Of a stretch of DNA of 64,000 nucleotides, positions 25,801 through 37,529 are shown piece after piece. A model generated the notes under the pieces. The model did not search any database. It was not told where the DNA came from and saw nothing but the letters and a program-made list of their open reading frames with translations. Source of the DNA: Garcia nutans (Eukaryota; Streptophyta; Magnoliopsida; Malpighiales; Euphorbiaceae). Position 1 is the stretch's first letter. Each line of letters begins with the position of its first letter. The stretch is taken from the NCBI GenBank assembly GCA_947685225.1, contig CANTUV010000033.1, positions 56,025,001 to 56,089,000 of the forward strand. Direction: 5' to 3'. Position numbers and translations under genes: made by a program.

Positions 25801-26929
25801 TCACTAACATATTCTAAACACGCAGAGGAAAGAAAACTCAGTGGAAAGCATAACCATCCATGACAATCTGACAGACACAAGACTTTTTATTCCCATTCTC
25901 CTACTGTCAATCTTCTTCATTCTTCTTTGATCATTAAAAAAGCACAAAAATTTCCACATATTTAACATTATACTTTCAAATGTGCTAAGTTCTGAATTTC
26001 AAATCAAATAATTAGTCCAAAATTTTTAATCTTAACAAAAAAAAGCTAATGTAAATAATCCAAATGACTTATAAAAATCCTATGAATTTTGAACTTTCTA
26101 ATATATTTATTTTAGATAAACCTTTTTAAATTTTAACACAGTAAGCCATGAACTTTGATTAGTGATACAATTATGATTAAAGTTGCATAAATGAAATGGT
26201 ACTCACTAAGTACTTCATATTTTGTAAATATGTCATGCATTTGTTTGATCCTTGTGGAATGCCACAAAAAGAGGGTAGCCAACTTCAAGGTGAACCTGAA
26301 TTTCGATCTCCTAGCAATTATGGGACTGCTCTTACCTAGCTCATCTATAGCCATAACTGAAATTCTAACCAAACTTGATGCCTAGGTTTGTTAAATAGGA
26401 AGGCTAGGCTAAAAAGTATAACAAAAAAAAATCAAATTCATTGATTTTTAAGTAATTTGGACAGATAAACATTGGCAAAGACATACCAACCGGACTACTA
26501 GTTGCTCCTCTTTCACTTGACACCAGAACCGCCGGTCCTTGCACCTCCGGTTGTTCATCCTTTTACATAGTTCCCACAAAAAAAAAAAAAAAAAAAAGCA
26601 GTAATGACAATAAACACAATGAGATATATTTCAAATCAGAAAATAATCCACTATAGCTTTCTTCCTAAAAATTAGCAGAAAATAATATAACCAGGGGAAA
26701 AAAAGAACGAATTAGGAGATGGGTTATTTGAAGTGAACAGAAAGAACTAATCTTGAAGTCGAATTGCTTGCAAAGATTTTAATTTTATATCATAAAACAA
26801 TACCCATCAACCCGTTCACGCTATAATTCATGGAAATATTAGTACAATCCATAAAAGGAAAAAAGATATAGTTACCTCTAGAGAGAATGTGGAGAGAGCA
26901 GCAATGGCTTCTTCTACTGGGACTGCCAT
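7840..26929 (-). CDS. PIR: PIR/SRA1, CYFIP-family subunit of the SCAR/WAVE complex
   Basis: Thirty coding exons give 3855 nt (1284 aa plus stop), close to Arabidopsis PIROGI/KLUNKER (recalled as about 1280 aa). The start is MAVPVEEAIAALSTFSLE. Family blocks follow in order, such as LYLETYQVLDLEMSRLREIQ, FYPRPVAPTAAQ, FFYKLSFFLHILDYS, CTKWSAAPKTGFIDITTSKD and AWGGCTIIYLLGQ, ending ETLPQKGA. In the family, PIR binds SCAR with NAP1, ABI and BRICK and links ROP GTPases to ARP2/3 actin nucleation, affecting trichome and pavement-cell shape. Exons 5' to 3': 26929-26876, 26559-26487, 25466-25402, 25257-25180, 24848-24729, 24623-24553, 24445-24353, 23729-23660, 23507-23443, 23209-23014, 22870-22719, 22604-22511, 22387-22172, 21872-21661, 21372-21231, 20512-20344, 20169-20093, 19256-19086, 18390-18314, 18241-18139, 14104-13985, 13570-13427, 13016-12867, 12754-12611, 11921-11834, 11311-11184, 9986-9779, 8962-8790, 8388-8182, 8034-7840. 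All junctions keep phase; intron 11 is AT-AC. Confidence 0.96.
15049..15303. repeat. Cluster of GCCACGGCCGTGGC-type palindromes
   Basis: Six near-perfect copies of a 14-base palindrome lie at 15049-15062, 15071-15084, 15141-15154, 15232-15245, 15268-15281 and 15290-15303, with a seventh worn copy near 15162-15176. The core is CCACGG(C/T/G)CGTGG. They stand out as GC-rich islands in AT-rich DNA within the solo LTR. A role as protein-binding or regulatory sites of the retrotransposon is possible but unproven. Confidence 0.85.
16605..17156 (-). mobile_element. 5'-truncated RTE-like LINE inside the solo LTR
   Basis: Bases 17154-16720 on the minus strand encode an open 144-residue stretch matching the C-terminal end of plant LINE reverse transcriptases: KFYRTVVRPAMLYGSECW, then AEMRMLRWMCGHTRLDKI, RLRWYGHVLRRP, GRGRPRTVW and RLEWRCKIRV. 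A 3' trailer follows, ending in a (TTG)n tail (read on the plus strand as CAA repeats at 16605-16630). The 17-bp target duplication GTACAAATTTGTAAATA is perfect (16588-16604 and 17157-17173), so the insertion is fairly young and younger than the LTR. The 5' truncation removes most of ORF2. RTE clade is inferred from the protein and tail type. Confidence 0.88.
19740..19763. repeat. AT dinucleotide microsatellite in PIR intron 17
   Basis: About a dozen uninterrupted TA units in an intron. No function is implied; likely polymorphic. Confidence 0.9.
20691..20937. mobile_element. Possible hAT-like MITE in PIR intron 15
   Basis: A ~245-bp block begins near GATGGAGGAAGCCAGGA and ends with TAGCTTCGTCACTGC, whose reverse complement starts GCAGTGACGAAGCTA. 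Such GGCGGAGCCAGG/CTGGCTCCGCCACTG ends with C-runs just inside (GGGGGATCAGGAGGGG... and a run of seven C at 20813-20819) are common in plant hAT-type MITEs. The ends are only partly inverted-complementary and no target duplication was found, so this is tentative. Confidence 0.4.
22605..22718 (-). other. U12-type AT-AC intron (PIR intron 11)
   Basis: The exon 11 codons ...REAQ-GA are followed on the minus strand by ATATCCTT, the U12 donor consensus, at 22718-22711. No GT donor fits there. Near the other end is CCTTAAC (22620-22614), matching the U12 branch-site consensus. About 10 bases after the branch A, the intron ends in AC at 22605. Joining GA to TTATCAGAGACA gives D-Y-Q-R-H, the family sequence around this point, and phase is kept. 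The alternative GT-less AG acceptor nearby would break the frame. Confidence 0.9.
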
Positions 26930-28439
26930 TTAGTCTTTCTTCTTTAGTGAGTATAGTTAGAATTGTTGCTCTTTATGTATGTGCCAAAAAGTTGCAGAGA
27001 GTTTATTCAGTTCATATGATGACCCAGTTACCTGTTACATCCTTTTGTCAATGGAAGACAAAAATGGAGTAGATCGGGGAATGCAAATGTAATGACTTTC
27101 TGAACGGGTTAGGTGAGTTCGAATCGGACCTTTGGTACTGGAAGTGAGTCGGACTCGCTTTTCCCCGGACTACGGTGACTTATTGAATTCCACGTGATTT
27201 TAAAATGGAATGAACCTAAAGTAGATAATCACCGGTTTGTAAAGAATTAATTGCAAAAATTTTCACTGATTAATTATACAATTATTGGTAATGTAAAAAT
27301 TTTATTTATTTTATTGCATCAAATCATATTGCATACTTAAACAAAATATTAATTGAGTAAAATGATTTTATTTTCTTAATTTTCACTTTTTATTCTTTTA
27401 ATTGGTTCAATTCAAGAGGTCTAACCGGAAGTTACCCAACTCGGACCCTTAATTTATGGGTACAATAAGTATTGGGTCCCAGACAGATACCACCTGGGCG
27501 ATTGCTTGATCATACTAAGCATAATGAAAGGAAATATATTGCGTCGAGTTGAAGTTCAGTGGGAGTGGGAGTTCACTAACTTCTCCAACAAGATTATAAG
27601 TTGGTGCCCACTAATTCAGTACTATCATAATTCCTATTTTACATTTTTCATTTTCAATTTCAAGATTATTGTTAAGCTATGCACGAGGAAAAAGGTTTTG
27701 ACTTTATAATTAAACTAAAAATTTGTTAACTATGTTAGGTAATATACCAAAATAACTAGCACATTCAATCAATTGAAATAATCTCAAATTCGTACATTTT
27801 GTGTAAATTTATCTCTTTTTCCCTGGACAAAATAGCTAATACATTAATCCATAATTAACTATTTTTTCACTATCCCATTAGTCAACTTGCAAAAGTTTGC
27901 CCATCATATAAAAACAAAAAAACTAAGTGCATTTATCATATTCCCAAATTCTCTTCATTTTATATTACTTCGTCCGTTCCATTTCAAGTATCACTTTAAA
28001 AATAATTATACATACTAAAATAATTATTAATAATTATAAATTTTATAAAAAAAATTATAATATTTTACTCAATTATCCTTTTCATTTATTATTTTCTTAT
28101 TAATTATTAATCTTATCTCATAAAAAATAAATTTAAAAATTTATAATTAATAATATTTTGAATTTATAAAAATAATATTTGAAGTGAAATAAAAAAAAAA
28201 TTATAACACGGATCTTGAGGTGAAACGAGAGAGCATTTTATATTTTTTGAGAAGCAAAAGAACAAAAGCCAAACATAATGTTTGTTTTGAAGCAGATTTG
28301 GCTTTACGAGATAATTTTACACTTGCTCTGCAACTACCCATTAACTAATTCATCTCAGAAATTTTCAGCAATATAAACTGCTGGTGGGCAAATCCACATC
28401 ATGACTGTACAACAAGAATATGGGAGTACACAATTGTAA
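26930..28439. other. Spacer between pTAC3 3' end and PIR 5' end
   Basis: Both flanking genes read leftward, so this interval holds the pTAC3 3'-UTR on the right and the PIR promoter and 5'-UTR on the left. It contains a Stowaway-like MITE (27968-28233). No other protein-like frame was found. Confidence 0.65.
27968..28233. mobile_element. Stowaway-like MITE
   Basis: A 266-bp AT-rich element. The left end, CTTCGTCCGTTCCATTTCAA after a TA, and the right end, whose reverse complement reads CTCTCTCGTTTCACCTCAAG, form an imperfect terminal inverted repeat like the Stowaway consensus CTCCCTCYGTYYCA. The right flank is CA rather than TA, a decayed target site. Same family as the copy at 58241-58483. 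Confidence 0.6.
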
Positions 28440-31400
28440 CTACGATGTCTTATCATTGGCACTGTCCGCCGCCTGTCCAGTAGTGTCACCAACATCATCA
28501 GCCCCCTGTCTAGCAGATATTACCCGGTCAAGTATTTGGTCTGCTACGGTAACTCCTGTAGACTCCATGTCTGCAACTATTGCAATTGCTGCATCTAGTT
28601 CCCCAAGGTCGAGACACAAGGAGATTACCTCATTATAAAGGGGACTGCAGTAGATGAAAACGCTATTAGAAATGATGTAGAACAATATTTGGAAGGAGAT
28701 TTAGTTCTAGCCAATTGACAACATAGGCCAAAATTTCTCTATAGTTTCTCCGAGGAAAATCAATGATTATGCATGTCCTTTACACTAAAATTTAACTTGT
28801 TAACAAGGATTTATTTCTCTTGAAACAAAGGGTAACGGTAGAATATTTATAGTCCAAGTGCAGGATCTTACCTTCCAAATGTATAACCTAGACTGTGTGT
28901 TGTCTGCAAGATCTTCAAGAACGCCGAAGGCACAGGAGCCCTAATAGCTGCACGCAATATCATGGCACAGTCCCCAATGGTGGGTGTTCCCCCCAGTTCT
29001 ATTACCTGAAACATCATCCGGTATTTCTTTCAGTTGAAACAGAATGATGGTAAACACCCAGCATAAAAATACTGAAGTGACAGAAAACACTCACTGGCTT
29101 AAACATGACAAACAAGATGTATTAATAGATTTTGTGGAGAAAAATTAGTAACTGTTCCAGGCATGGTGTGCATGAGATGATATGATCTATGCAATAATAA
29201 CTTATACAGATCATGAATGAACACAAAATGAGAAAAAAAAAAAAAACTAATATGGAAATAAGACAAGTATAAGCTACAGGAACATGCCTTCAGCATTACT
29301 TTAATTGCCAACTCAACTTCCCATTCTTGTGACCATCTCCTTGGAGGCTTATTCTTTATTTCTCTCTCCCATGTCCAACCCCAAGCATCAGCTATTGTAT
29401 ACATGTCTTCTACATCAAAAATTTTTCTTTGTCTCAGCTCCTTGAAAGCCTCAAATATATCCAACGGAAACCAATCGTCATCGTCGTCGTCCTACATCCG
29501 CCAAAGAATATTTGTTTATTGTCTTTATAATATTATGCATTATCAATATTGCAGCACATTGCTAAGATTTGTCAAACTTTGGATGCATTGTTAACAAGTC
29601 TGATTATCTCAACAACTGATAGCAATAACAATGCAGGCCAAGCCTTTCAAGCAAGAGCACATTTTGATCAAATTTTATTTCAAGAAGAAATCCTAACATA
29701 TGCAGAAGGATTGGTCTAAGCCGAGCAGTGGCACAGAAAGGACTAAATGAAAATGCCCAGATACTAACTTGAGATTTTGACCGCACATGCACATAAAGAA
29801 GAAGAATATGTATTATAGGTTCATACCTCCACTGATGCTCGAGCAGCTCTTCTTTTTGATTTTTTTGATGTCGTAGTTATTTGATCAGAATCTTTCAATA
29901 ATTGGACACCAATCATTTGAAGAGGCTTCTTAGCTTCAACGCCCTTGTCCTTAACAACCGTGTCTCCATCTTGGCTCTCTGTTTGCTCTACTTCTACTTC
30001 AACTTCCTCTTCATCATCACCCTCCTCATTTTCAACCTCCTTTTCTACATCTTCTACAGCATCGACATCATCCAATACATCTGGAAGTTCAGAATTACTC
30101 ATGTTCAAAGGCTTAACAAGATTACCGTCCAAGCCCTCTCCAAGAAACCGGCTCTTCCAGAACTCTGTATTTCCTTCTTGCAGCTTTATTCGTGAAATTA
30201 GTTCATCCACCTCTTCATCAACCTACCAGACAAAACATATTTATACTTAATTCACGGCCTAATGACCAAAAAACCCAAGCTTTTTTTTTTAAGAAATTGC
30301 AATTGCATCTGAACCTTTTGAAATTTTTAATGTAAAATTTTTAATGTAATTTTTAAACTTAGTAAAACTTGTATCCATTTGGTCAAAATTATAATGAGAA
30401 ATAGCAAAATATACCTGTTAATATTTCTAGCCACTTATCAACACACTTACATCTATCATAGTTCTCCATCAATCTCTTTTCAATCGCAAAAATCAATGAG
30501 CGTCATTTTAACCAAATAAGTCTAATTGCAAATAATTTTAAAAATTGGTGTAATTGTAATTTTTCAGAAAGGTTTGGTCGTCAAGCCTTTAATTCACAAT
30601 TAAGTTAAATCTCCTGTCGAAATCAACAGGTGAACAGCACTGCCCAGAGATATGCTACTGAACTAAGGGTCTAAAGCATTGAATCCACATACTAAATAAT
30701 TGAAGGAGATAGAGCAGAGCTTTTCCTGTCAGAGCTTTTCCTGTTCTCTAAAATGATAAAACATTATAATTAAAAACAAAAGGACAAAAATATAGAATCT
30801 AATGAATGATTAACCTCTTCTTCTTCCTCCTCCACAGGAGGAACCCACAGAGGCCGACCACGAGAACGGTTTATTCTCCTTGCTTTTTGCACTCGCTGGT
30901 AAAGAACATTTCTGGTTCCATCAATTGGTAGACCTTGTGCTTCTAGCTCTTCCTTTAATTCAGATACTACCATCTTACTAGCAGCTTTAGGCTTTAGAAC
31001 ATTCTGGTCAGGACCCTTAATTATTTTCTTCAATCTCTCTACTACTCTTAGATAATCAGATTCAGATGCATCCCCCAATGCTGCAAGACCTTCATTTTGT
31101 AAGGTTTTCAAAAGCTTTCGATGGTGCATCTTCAAATCCTCAAGACACCTTTGCTTGAATGAGGTTTCTATTGGGTTGGAATATATAAAGCCAGTAGCAT
31201 CTGGATCTAGAGGGGTTTTTCCTCTTTGTGGAACCCATCGCTTGCGTTCACCTGTAAGCCCACCCTCTGCAATATACCTGTTTTATAGCCAAAGATAGTC
31301 ACTTCCATCAATAGATTAACAATCATGACAAGCATAAAAGAAGTCTTAGAATGTCTAAAGATAAAAGATAATTGAAAAGAATTTTGCATATGAAGTACAG

Positions 31401-34400
31401 TTATGTGGATGTTAAAAAAATAGAAACTAAATTATCAAGAACTTTCAGTGAAGACTCAATGAAGCATGCATTAACTTTAGCAAAAGAATGTAGAAGTCAA
31501 TACAAAGGCGTGATGGAATTGCAGCAGCTGTTTTAAGTAGGGTTATTGTGCCCACCTAGCAACATAATCAATCTCATATCCAAGTTCAGCTTCTTCTTGC
31601 AATGGTTCAATCCACGAGCTAACTAACGTCCGATATTTTTTGCTCAATATCATGGCTCTTGGTGGAATAGGTTGATTATCTCTGGCCATAGCTTCTAAAG
31701 CTTCTAGCAACTCAACAATCCTACCTGATTAAAGCAGGTGTACCATCTTTGTAAACATAATTAGGTTAGGAAATCCAAACAAAGGTCAAAGATCCAAGGA
31801 AAAAATATAATTGAGCCTACCAGACAAATCATAAGATGGAAAATCCGAATGATGCAAGAAACAAGCAACGGCAAAGAACTATAGGTGAAGCTCTTTAAAT
31901 TTTATAAAAGCAGATGCTATCAAAAACCTTCACTAGTTGAAATACTGAAAAACTTTATTCAATCCTTGATGAAACAAAGCTTGCATAATCTGCATATCAT
32001 GTAACATGTACTTCTAAATCTTTGTTTTTCCTAAAGAGACACAACCCATATTAAGGTTACCACAACATAACCACAATGACCTTATTGCTTTTGTAGGAAA
32101 AATCAAAAGATCTAAAAAATTATCCTAGCACTAAGAGAGAAATTGCAACCTCAGCTTCAAACAGAAGAGATAATACAACAGCTTTTGCACAAACGCCAAA
32201 AAAAAGGAACCAACAGAAGCTCATTGTCAGTTAACATTGTTTGACTTGAACTTAGATCTACGATTCACTAAAATTTGAACTCTGGTTGTGCTGTCATAAA
32301 ATCATTGCTAAGGACATAATGCATATGCAAAGCAAGGGAGTCTCATGCACCAAGGATGCCCTTTTTCAGCTGGATCAACTGTTTAGAACCTCAAATTTAG
32401 GAATGACTTTAAGGTCTTACATGATAAAATGATATAGATCAGGAAGTTTTGTATATGATCACACACATGATTAACTGGTAAACTCTAAATTGAATAATAT
32501 TTTTCTATGTTTTCCCTTCTTTACTAAGAAAACTTCTCCTAAGGCACGAAGGATACATCCAAAGTACACTTAGACTATACAAAGGCAAACACTACTCAGG
32601 CTTTAGATCGAAACTATCTGATGGGCAGGGATAAAAAAGAACAAAAAACAAGAATATGCAATTACAAGAGAACCATACATTCCAACCATAAGGACATTTA
32701 TAAAATAAAAGTTTTAAGCATCAGCTCCTGCTATACTTATATAAAACAAAGAATTTTAACAGCATATGATAAGTTAATTACAAATGATGCAACTATGGAA
32801 ATAGGAAAAATTAAAAACACACATATATGCTACGATTATAAAAGAAAACAAATGAGCATGCATGAAAATACCTTCTCGACATAAAGCACGAAGATATAAA
32901 GAAAGCGGATCCCCAAAGTTCCCTTCATTATGTAAAACTTTTGTTCCTCCCTCAAAGTTTCTTAGTGCACGAAAATGCCGAATAGCCTCACGTACTATAC
33001 AGTACTTTGTAAAACACTCCACTAACAGCCTGAACATGCAGGAATGATGTTATCTATCACAGAAGAGGAAATGGATATAAATATAAGATGCTAGTACAGT
33101 AAGGCAATATAAACTTTCAACTATTTTCAATCAAATATAGGATTTTCCCCATTTGCCCTTCAGATGTATCCTCTTTCTTCAGTGAGAGAAAATATTAGCC
33201 CTAATTCAAGATCAAACCCCCCAATCTCAACCCTCAAAAGTCACCAAACTATTTTAAGGAGTAAAGGAGAAAAATATGTACGCTAAAACAACACTTGCAA
33301 AAGAGGAACAGTGTTCATCAAATTTTTTTTATTTATCATTTCAGCAATACACCATCCACACACTAAAGACCACAAAACATTACCTTGTGCATGTCTCAGA
33401 CAATAATACTTGACAAATAATGTAAACCACTTCCTATAATAACAATTTGCCATGGACTTGGGAAATATAAAATGTGAAACTTTAACTTAAGACAATGACA
33501 CCCAGCATTATCAAATAAGACCAAATTACTTGAATTACATAGCACTGTTAAGAAGAAGCTGTACTTACGCATAAGTTCTCACATTAGGTTGCAAACGCTT
33601 GTAATCTTCAACCATCATTCCAAGCAACTCAGCAACATCTTGCGCTCTGTGTTCCATATGAAAATCCCAAAATAATGGTACATAGATGCTAATAGGCAAA
33701 AATAATATAACTAGGAAATAATTTAATAGTGCTTCAGAATTTCAATTTAGCCACATGCACTAAGCAAAAGACTATTCTCAAGTAGAGATTGCTATTCTGC
33801 AAACATATCCAGTTAATCACCAAAGGTAAACAATAATGGGATACATACATACATACATGCATACATACATATAGGAGAATTCTCATGCATCCAGGTTTAA
33901 ACAAAGAAAAAGCACTCTAGCAGACAAACATGGCATGCATCATCAATGAGCAAGAGATTTTACCTGTCATAGGATTCAGCTCTAGTATAAGCTTGGATCA
34001 CCCAGTTATATGTCTCGGTATCAGGTTTCATATATTCTGTCATGCAAAAACTGTAATAAGTATTTAAAAATCCAGAAGCTAGAGCACCCAGTACAACTTG
34101 CAGAAACATAAAAATCAGCCTCTGCAACAATTGTTAGATCACAGTTTTGGAAGTTTACATAATTTTTGTAAACCACTGATTTTTCCAAAAATTGGGATCT
34201 CCACACTCGGCTACATACTGCTGATTTCTTTAAAAACATTTTTTAAGTGCTGAATGTAGCAATTTAATGTGAATGAAATCTGACTGAAGCAAGATTAATA
34301 TAGAATTGCAAAAAAAAAAATAATAATAATAAAACAAGAGATAACCTAATTCACAAACAAATAACTTGTATAATAATGACCAACAAAGTGGCAAAGCAAT

Positions 34401-35866
34401 GAAACGTTTGATACACCTAACAACACTTTAACGGGAGACTGTTTTCTCTACCAAGGGAAAAATAATTTATCACTTATGGCTTCGTAAAAACAAATCCAAG
34501 CACTTAAAAGACGTAATTAATTCCAAGTAAGGAATAGCGAAGTAAAGGAATGTAAACCTTCTCCATATTCCATGTTCTCAAATGTAGCAAAAGCTATTTC
34601 AGGTATTCCACAAGTAGCCTAGATGAAAGAAACAGATACTATCAGAGTTAAATTCTGAAAAACAGCAGGTCATCTTGAAAAAAAAGGATCAATAATTTAC
34701 TAGAAAACAGTAAATATAAGATTTGTCTGAATAGCATCCCAGTCAATGGGCAACAGCATAGATCTTTTTGTTTGTTTCTCATCAACATGTATCTAAAGCA
34801 ATAATGCTTTCCAAGAATTTTAAACATATGGCTGTTGCATTTACAATATGCTTCAAATTTGCTACAAACTGTAACAGCCAGAATGAGAAATAAAATGGCC
34901 TATTTAATTAGCAACCCTATTTAGCAGGACAAACGGAAGTTCACATTAAATTACCTGCACACTAAGAAGACAATTGAAATGAAAAGTTGTTGCCATCCGC
35001 CCAGCTGCCTCCATTTCATAAGCAATTTCAAGGGCATTGGAATGATCCCCAACTTTACAGTCTTCCTCAATCAAACAATCATAAAGCTCATCTGTAGCCT
35101 TTAGCCCGGCTTTAGCACCTCTCAAGAACACTTTATTGGCATCTTCTAAATACTTATGCTTAACAAGCTCCTCTAAAGCAAAAAAAATATTGCCAACTTA
35201 TATACATATTCTCCAATAAAATCAAACTTAAAAAGTTAGAAGAGGACTTTACCAACAAGAACTATCCACGCCAAGCGAATATCATAATTTAACTTCTCCA
35301 TTGCCGCGAGGATCTCTACGCCTCTAGTAGCATGACCTTTGGTACCAAACAAACGAATCAGAGAAACAAATGTTTCGTGGAGAGGGCGAATACCTGTACT
35401 CAACTCTCTTCTCAACGATTGCATCTGCATTTGGCAAGATCAAATTTGATATAAAAATTCGAAGACAAAATAGCTCTTAAAAAAAGGCAGGTTTAGAAGA
35501 ATTTGATTGTACCGCGCCTTCGACGTCGCCAGTGAGAGCGTAAGCGACAATGAGACCGTGAAAGGAGCGAGGGCCAGGGCTCAAACCGGCAGCAACCATG
35601 TCGTAAATGACGTCGGACACGCCAACTGCGTCGCGATTTCTCGCCCGTTCCATGAGCTCCTCCATGAAGCTGAACCGGAGATTCTTCTCTGCGGCGGAGA
35701 CCACGGCAGAGATTCCAAAATCGTCATTCTTATCTAGGTGTTGCTGCTGTTTCTTTCTTCGTGACTTTCTGTCTGCAGTAGAGGTAGCAGCGGCACAAAC
35801 GAAGGTGTTCCGAGCGGGAAATGAACGAAGGTCAAAAAGAGGAGTAAGGGGAGAGAGGAGGGACAT
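28440..35866 (-). CDS. PTAC3: pTAC3/PAP1, plastid PPR-SAP transcription protein
   Basis: Thirteen coding exons give 2685 nt (894 aa plus stop); the Arabidopsis protein is recalled as about 910 aa. Order: a Ser/Ala/Arg-rich chloroplast transit peptide (about 1-40), pentatricopeptide-like helical repeats (about 80-400, e.g. YEMEAAGRMATTFHFNCLL and TETYNWVIQAYTRAESYDR), a SAP DNA-binding motif (about 529-563, MVVSELKEELEAQGLPIDGT), an acidic region (about 583-714) and a DDDDDD run (715-720), then a conserved C-terminus with more PPR-like helices (LYNEVISLCLDLGELDAAIA). In the family it is part of the plastid-encoded RNA polymerase complex at nucleoids. Exons 5' to 3': 35866-35513, 35424-35253, 35172-34955, 34618-34558, 34036-33964, 33646-33569, 33029-32872, 31724-31556, 31277-30815, 30222-29827, 29491-29288, 29005-28872, 28644-28440. 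An in-frame upstream ATG at 35950 exists, but 35866 (MSLLS) starts a better transit peptide. Confidence 0.95.
29006..29287 (-). other. GC-AG intron (pTAC3 intron 11)
   Basis: The exon ends ...KVMLK and is followed by AAG|GCATGT, with GC in place of GT (29287-29286). The next exon begins after TTTCAG with V-I-E-L-G-G-T, the family continuation. Phase is 0 on both sides. GC donors are a known minor class read by the major spliceosome. Confidence 0.88.
33841..33872. repeat. CATA tetranucleotide microsatellite in pTAC3 intron
   Basis: About seven units of (ATAC)n with one GCAT interruption, within a pTAC3 intron between 33647 and 33963. Confidence 0.85.
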
Positions 35867-36557
35867 TTCGGATAAGAGAGGTTTAAGAACATGAACAGCA
35901 GCTAGTAATAACTTAGCATTGAGGTAGAAGATGGTCACGTGATTCCGCACGTGTCAATATGCGTTTTTTTTTTAATCATGAATATGCGTTCTTGATTTGT
36001 GTTTATAATGTATAATAATTATTAAAAAAATTAATTTAAAAATATATAATTGAAATAAGGAAAGCGAATATATTAATTATTTATAAATAAATTTTTATAT
36101 GTAAAAAGAGGTAAAATAAAATATAAAACTTAATTGAATTTTACATTTTTATTATCGAAATAAAAGTATGACTGAATTTACTTTTTTAATTCTTAAAAGT
36201 ATAGAAATATTAATTTTTAAAAACAAGTCTTAACTATAAATAAAGAAAAAAAATCCAAATACATTAAACTGGTGGCTTAGACAAATTTATTCATAATTGG
36301 CAACAACATTTTATTACTATGAAAACAAATTTAAAAAAAAAAAAAAACAACACGGTATTATATTTATAGCATAATAATGTAGCAAGTTCAGATTTCAACA
36401 AACAAGGATAGTAAAAGCCGAACAGCCATAAAATTATTTATTGCTCTAAAGTGTGTAAATTTATGGATGAATCGGTCCGTTTGATCAATTGTTGTTGTTG
36501 CTGCTAGTGCTACTGCCGCAATCATCAACATCACCATAGTTATCGTAATTTTTGTTT
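35867..36557. other. pTAC3 upstream region
   Basis: AT-rich DNA between the pTAC3 start and the MITE beyond the response-regulator gene. Bases near 35940-35990 contain a long A/T run. There is a (TTG)-rich stretch near 36487-36530. No additional gene is seen. Confidence 0.6.
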
Positions 36558-36797
36558 AGCAGTGGCGAAATTAGCACTTTATTAAGAAGGAGTAAAATTT
36601 TTACAGTCAAAGATAGAGTTGGTGTGGCTATATAAGAGGAAAAAAAAAATCAGACCAGCAATTAAGGAGGGGCTCTATTGCAGCGGTTATACAACCAGCA
36701 GCAAAGAAAGCTCCCCTTTTCTTCTCATATATGCTTCCGGTCTACCAGCTAAGGGGTCGTGCGACCCCACACGATCCTATCTGATTCCGCCACTGCT
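36558..36797. mobile_element. hAT-like MITE next to the response-regulator stop codon
   Basis: A 240-bp element whose 17-base ends are inverted repeats with 15 matches (AGCAGTGGCGAAATTAG at 36558-36574; CTGATTCCGCCACTGCT at 36781-36797). CAGTGGCGGA-type ends are usual for plant hAT MITEs. It holds an inner palindrome GGGGTCGTGCGACCCC near 36753-36768. A clear 8-bp target duplication was not found. It ends 8 bases past the stop codon of the response regulator (stop 36806-36808), so it forms most of that gene's 3'-UTR. Confidence 0.7.
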
Positions 36798-36805
36798 CGT
36801 TAATG

Positions 36806-37441
36806 TTATTTATCATGGATGTTGTTGTTGTTGTTGGCGGCGGCGGCGGAGGAGGTGGCAGCAGCAGCGTTAGTGGAGGTGGCAGTAGTGGCGATGAACA
36901 CAGGAAGGAAAGATGCGATTTTGCCAATATCCAGCGGCTTAGAAACGCAGCCGTCTAGACCTGCTTTCATGAGCATTTTCATCTCAACAAGCTGCTGGTT
37001 ATTTGAGGTGACACCAACAATGGGGGAGATGATACCCATGTCTCGCAGCTCCTTTGTAGTCTGTCATTCATCATGATTTTAGCAGCTAATTAGAATTAAT
37101 TATGTTGTGCAGCTCTGTACAATGTTGCTGCTAATAGGACATACCAGAAAGCCATTCATAATGGGCATTGACATGTCCATAAGAATGAGATCAAAAGAAG
37201 CACCAGCAACATGAAAATCAGCAGCTTCTTTTCCAGTGCAAGCTACTTGAACTTCCATCCCCTGAACTTTGAGCATCAGTTTGTGAATTGTCTGGGCAAT
37301 CTTATCATCACCCACAACAAGCGCAGAGAAAGTAGCATTAATATTCTTATTGCAGGCACTATTTTTATCATCATTTCCATCATATTCTTTGCTCACTGTT
37401 GATGAACTCTCTGAGCTGCAAATTGCCTTCCCAAGCACCAT
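36806..37441 (-). CDS. Type-C (ARR22/ARR24-like) single-domain response regulator
   Basis: Two coding exons (37441-37145 and 37060-36806) give 183 aa, a receiver domain with no DNA-binding output. Visible: the receiver start ALVVGDDKIAQ (residues 40-50), phosphoacceptor Asp89 in FDLILMDMSMPIMNG, Thr117 in IVGVTSN, and Lys140 in SKPL. The exon-2 start TTKELRDMG matches ARR22 (TTKKLREME). In the family these proteins accept or remove phosphate from His-phosphotransfer proteins in the cytokinin phosphorelay. Odd points: the first residue of the usual D-D-D acidic cluster is Gly44, and the C-terminus carries a low-complexity Ala/Thr/Asn tail (about 156-180) from trinucleotide repeats that ARR22 lacks. 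Upstream, TTTTCAG|GTAAGG near 37458-37470 could be a 5'-UTR splice site. Confidence 0.9.
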
Positions 37442-37529
37442 CTTCCACTTTTTTTTTCCTTACCTGAAAACCCAAAAAAAAAAAAGAACTATCATTGCTA
37501 AATTAAGCATCTTCTAGCTCAATATTAGG

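Noticed and set aside
29945..30250. Ser/Thr-rich plus-strand frame (about 101 codons)
   Set aside because: It is the antisense of the acidic Glu/Asp region of pTAC3 exon 10. The low-complexity codons create the open frame.
35607..35894. Plus-strand frame over pTAC3 exon 1
   Set aside because: Antisense shadow of the GC-richer first exon; no family resemblance.
36819..37076. Plus-strand Ala/Val-rich frame over the response regulator
   Set aside because: Antisense of the receiver exon and its trinucleotide-rich tail; no domain.
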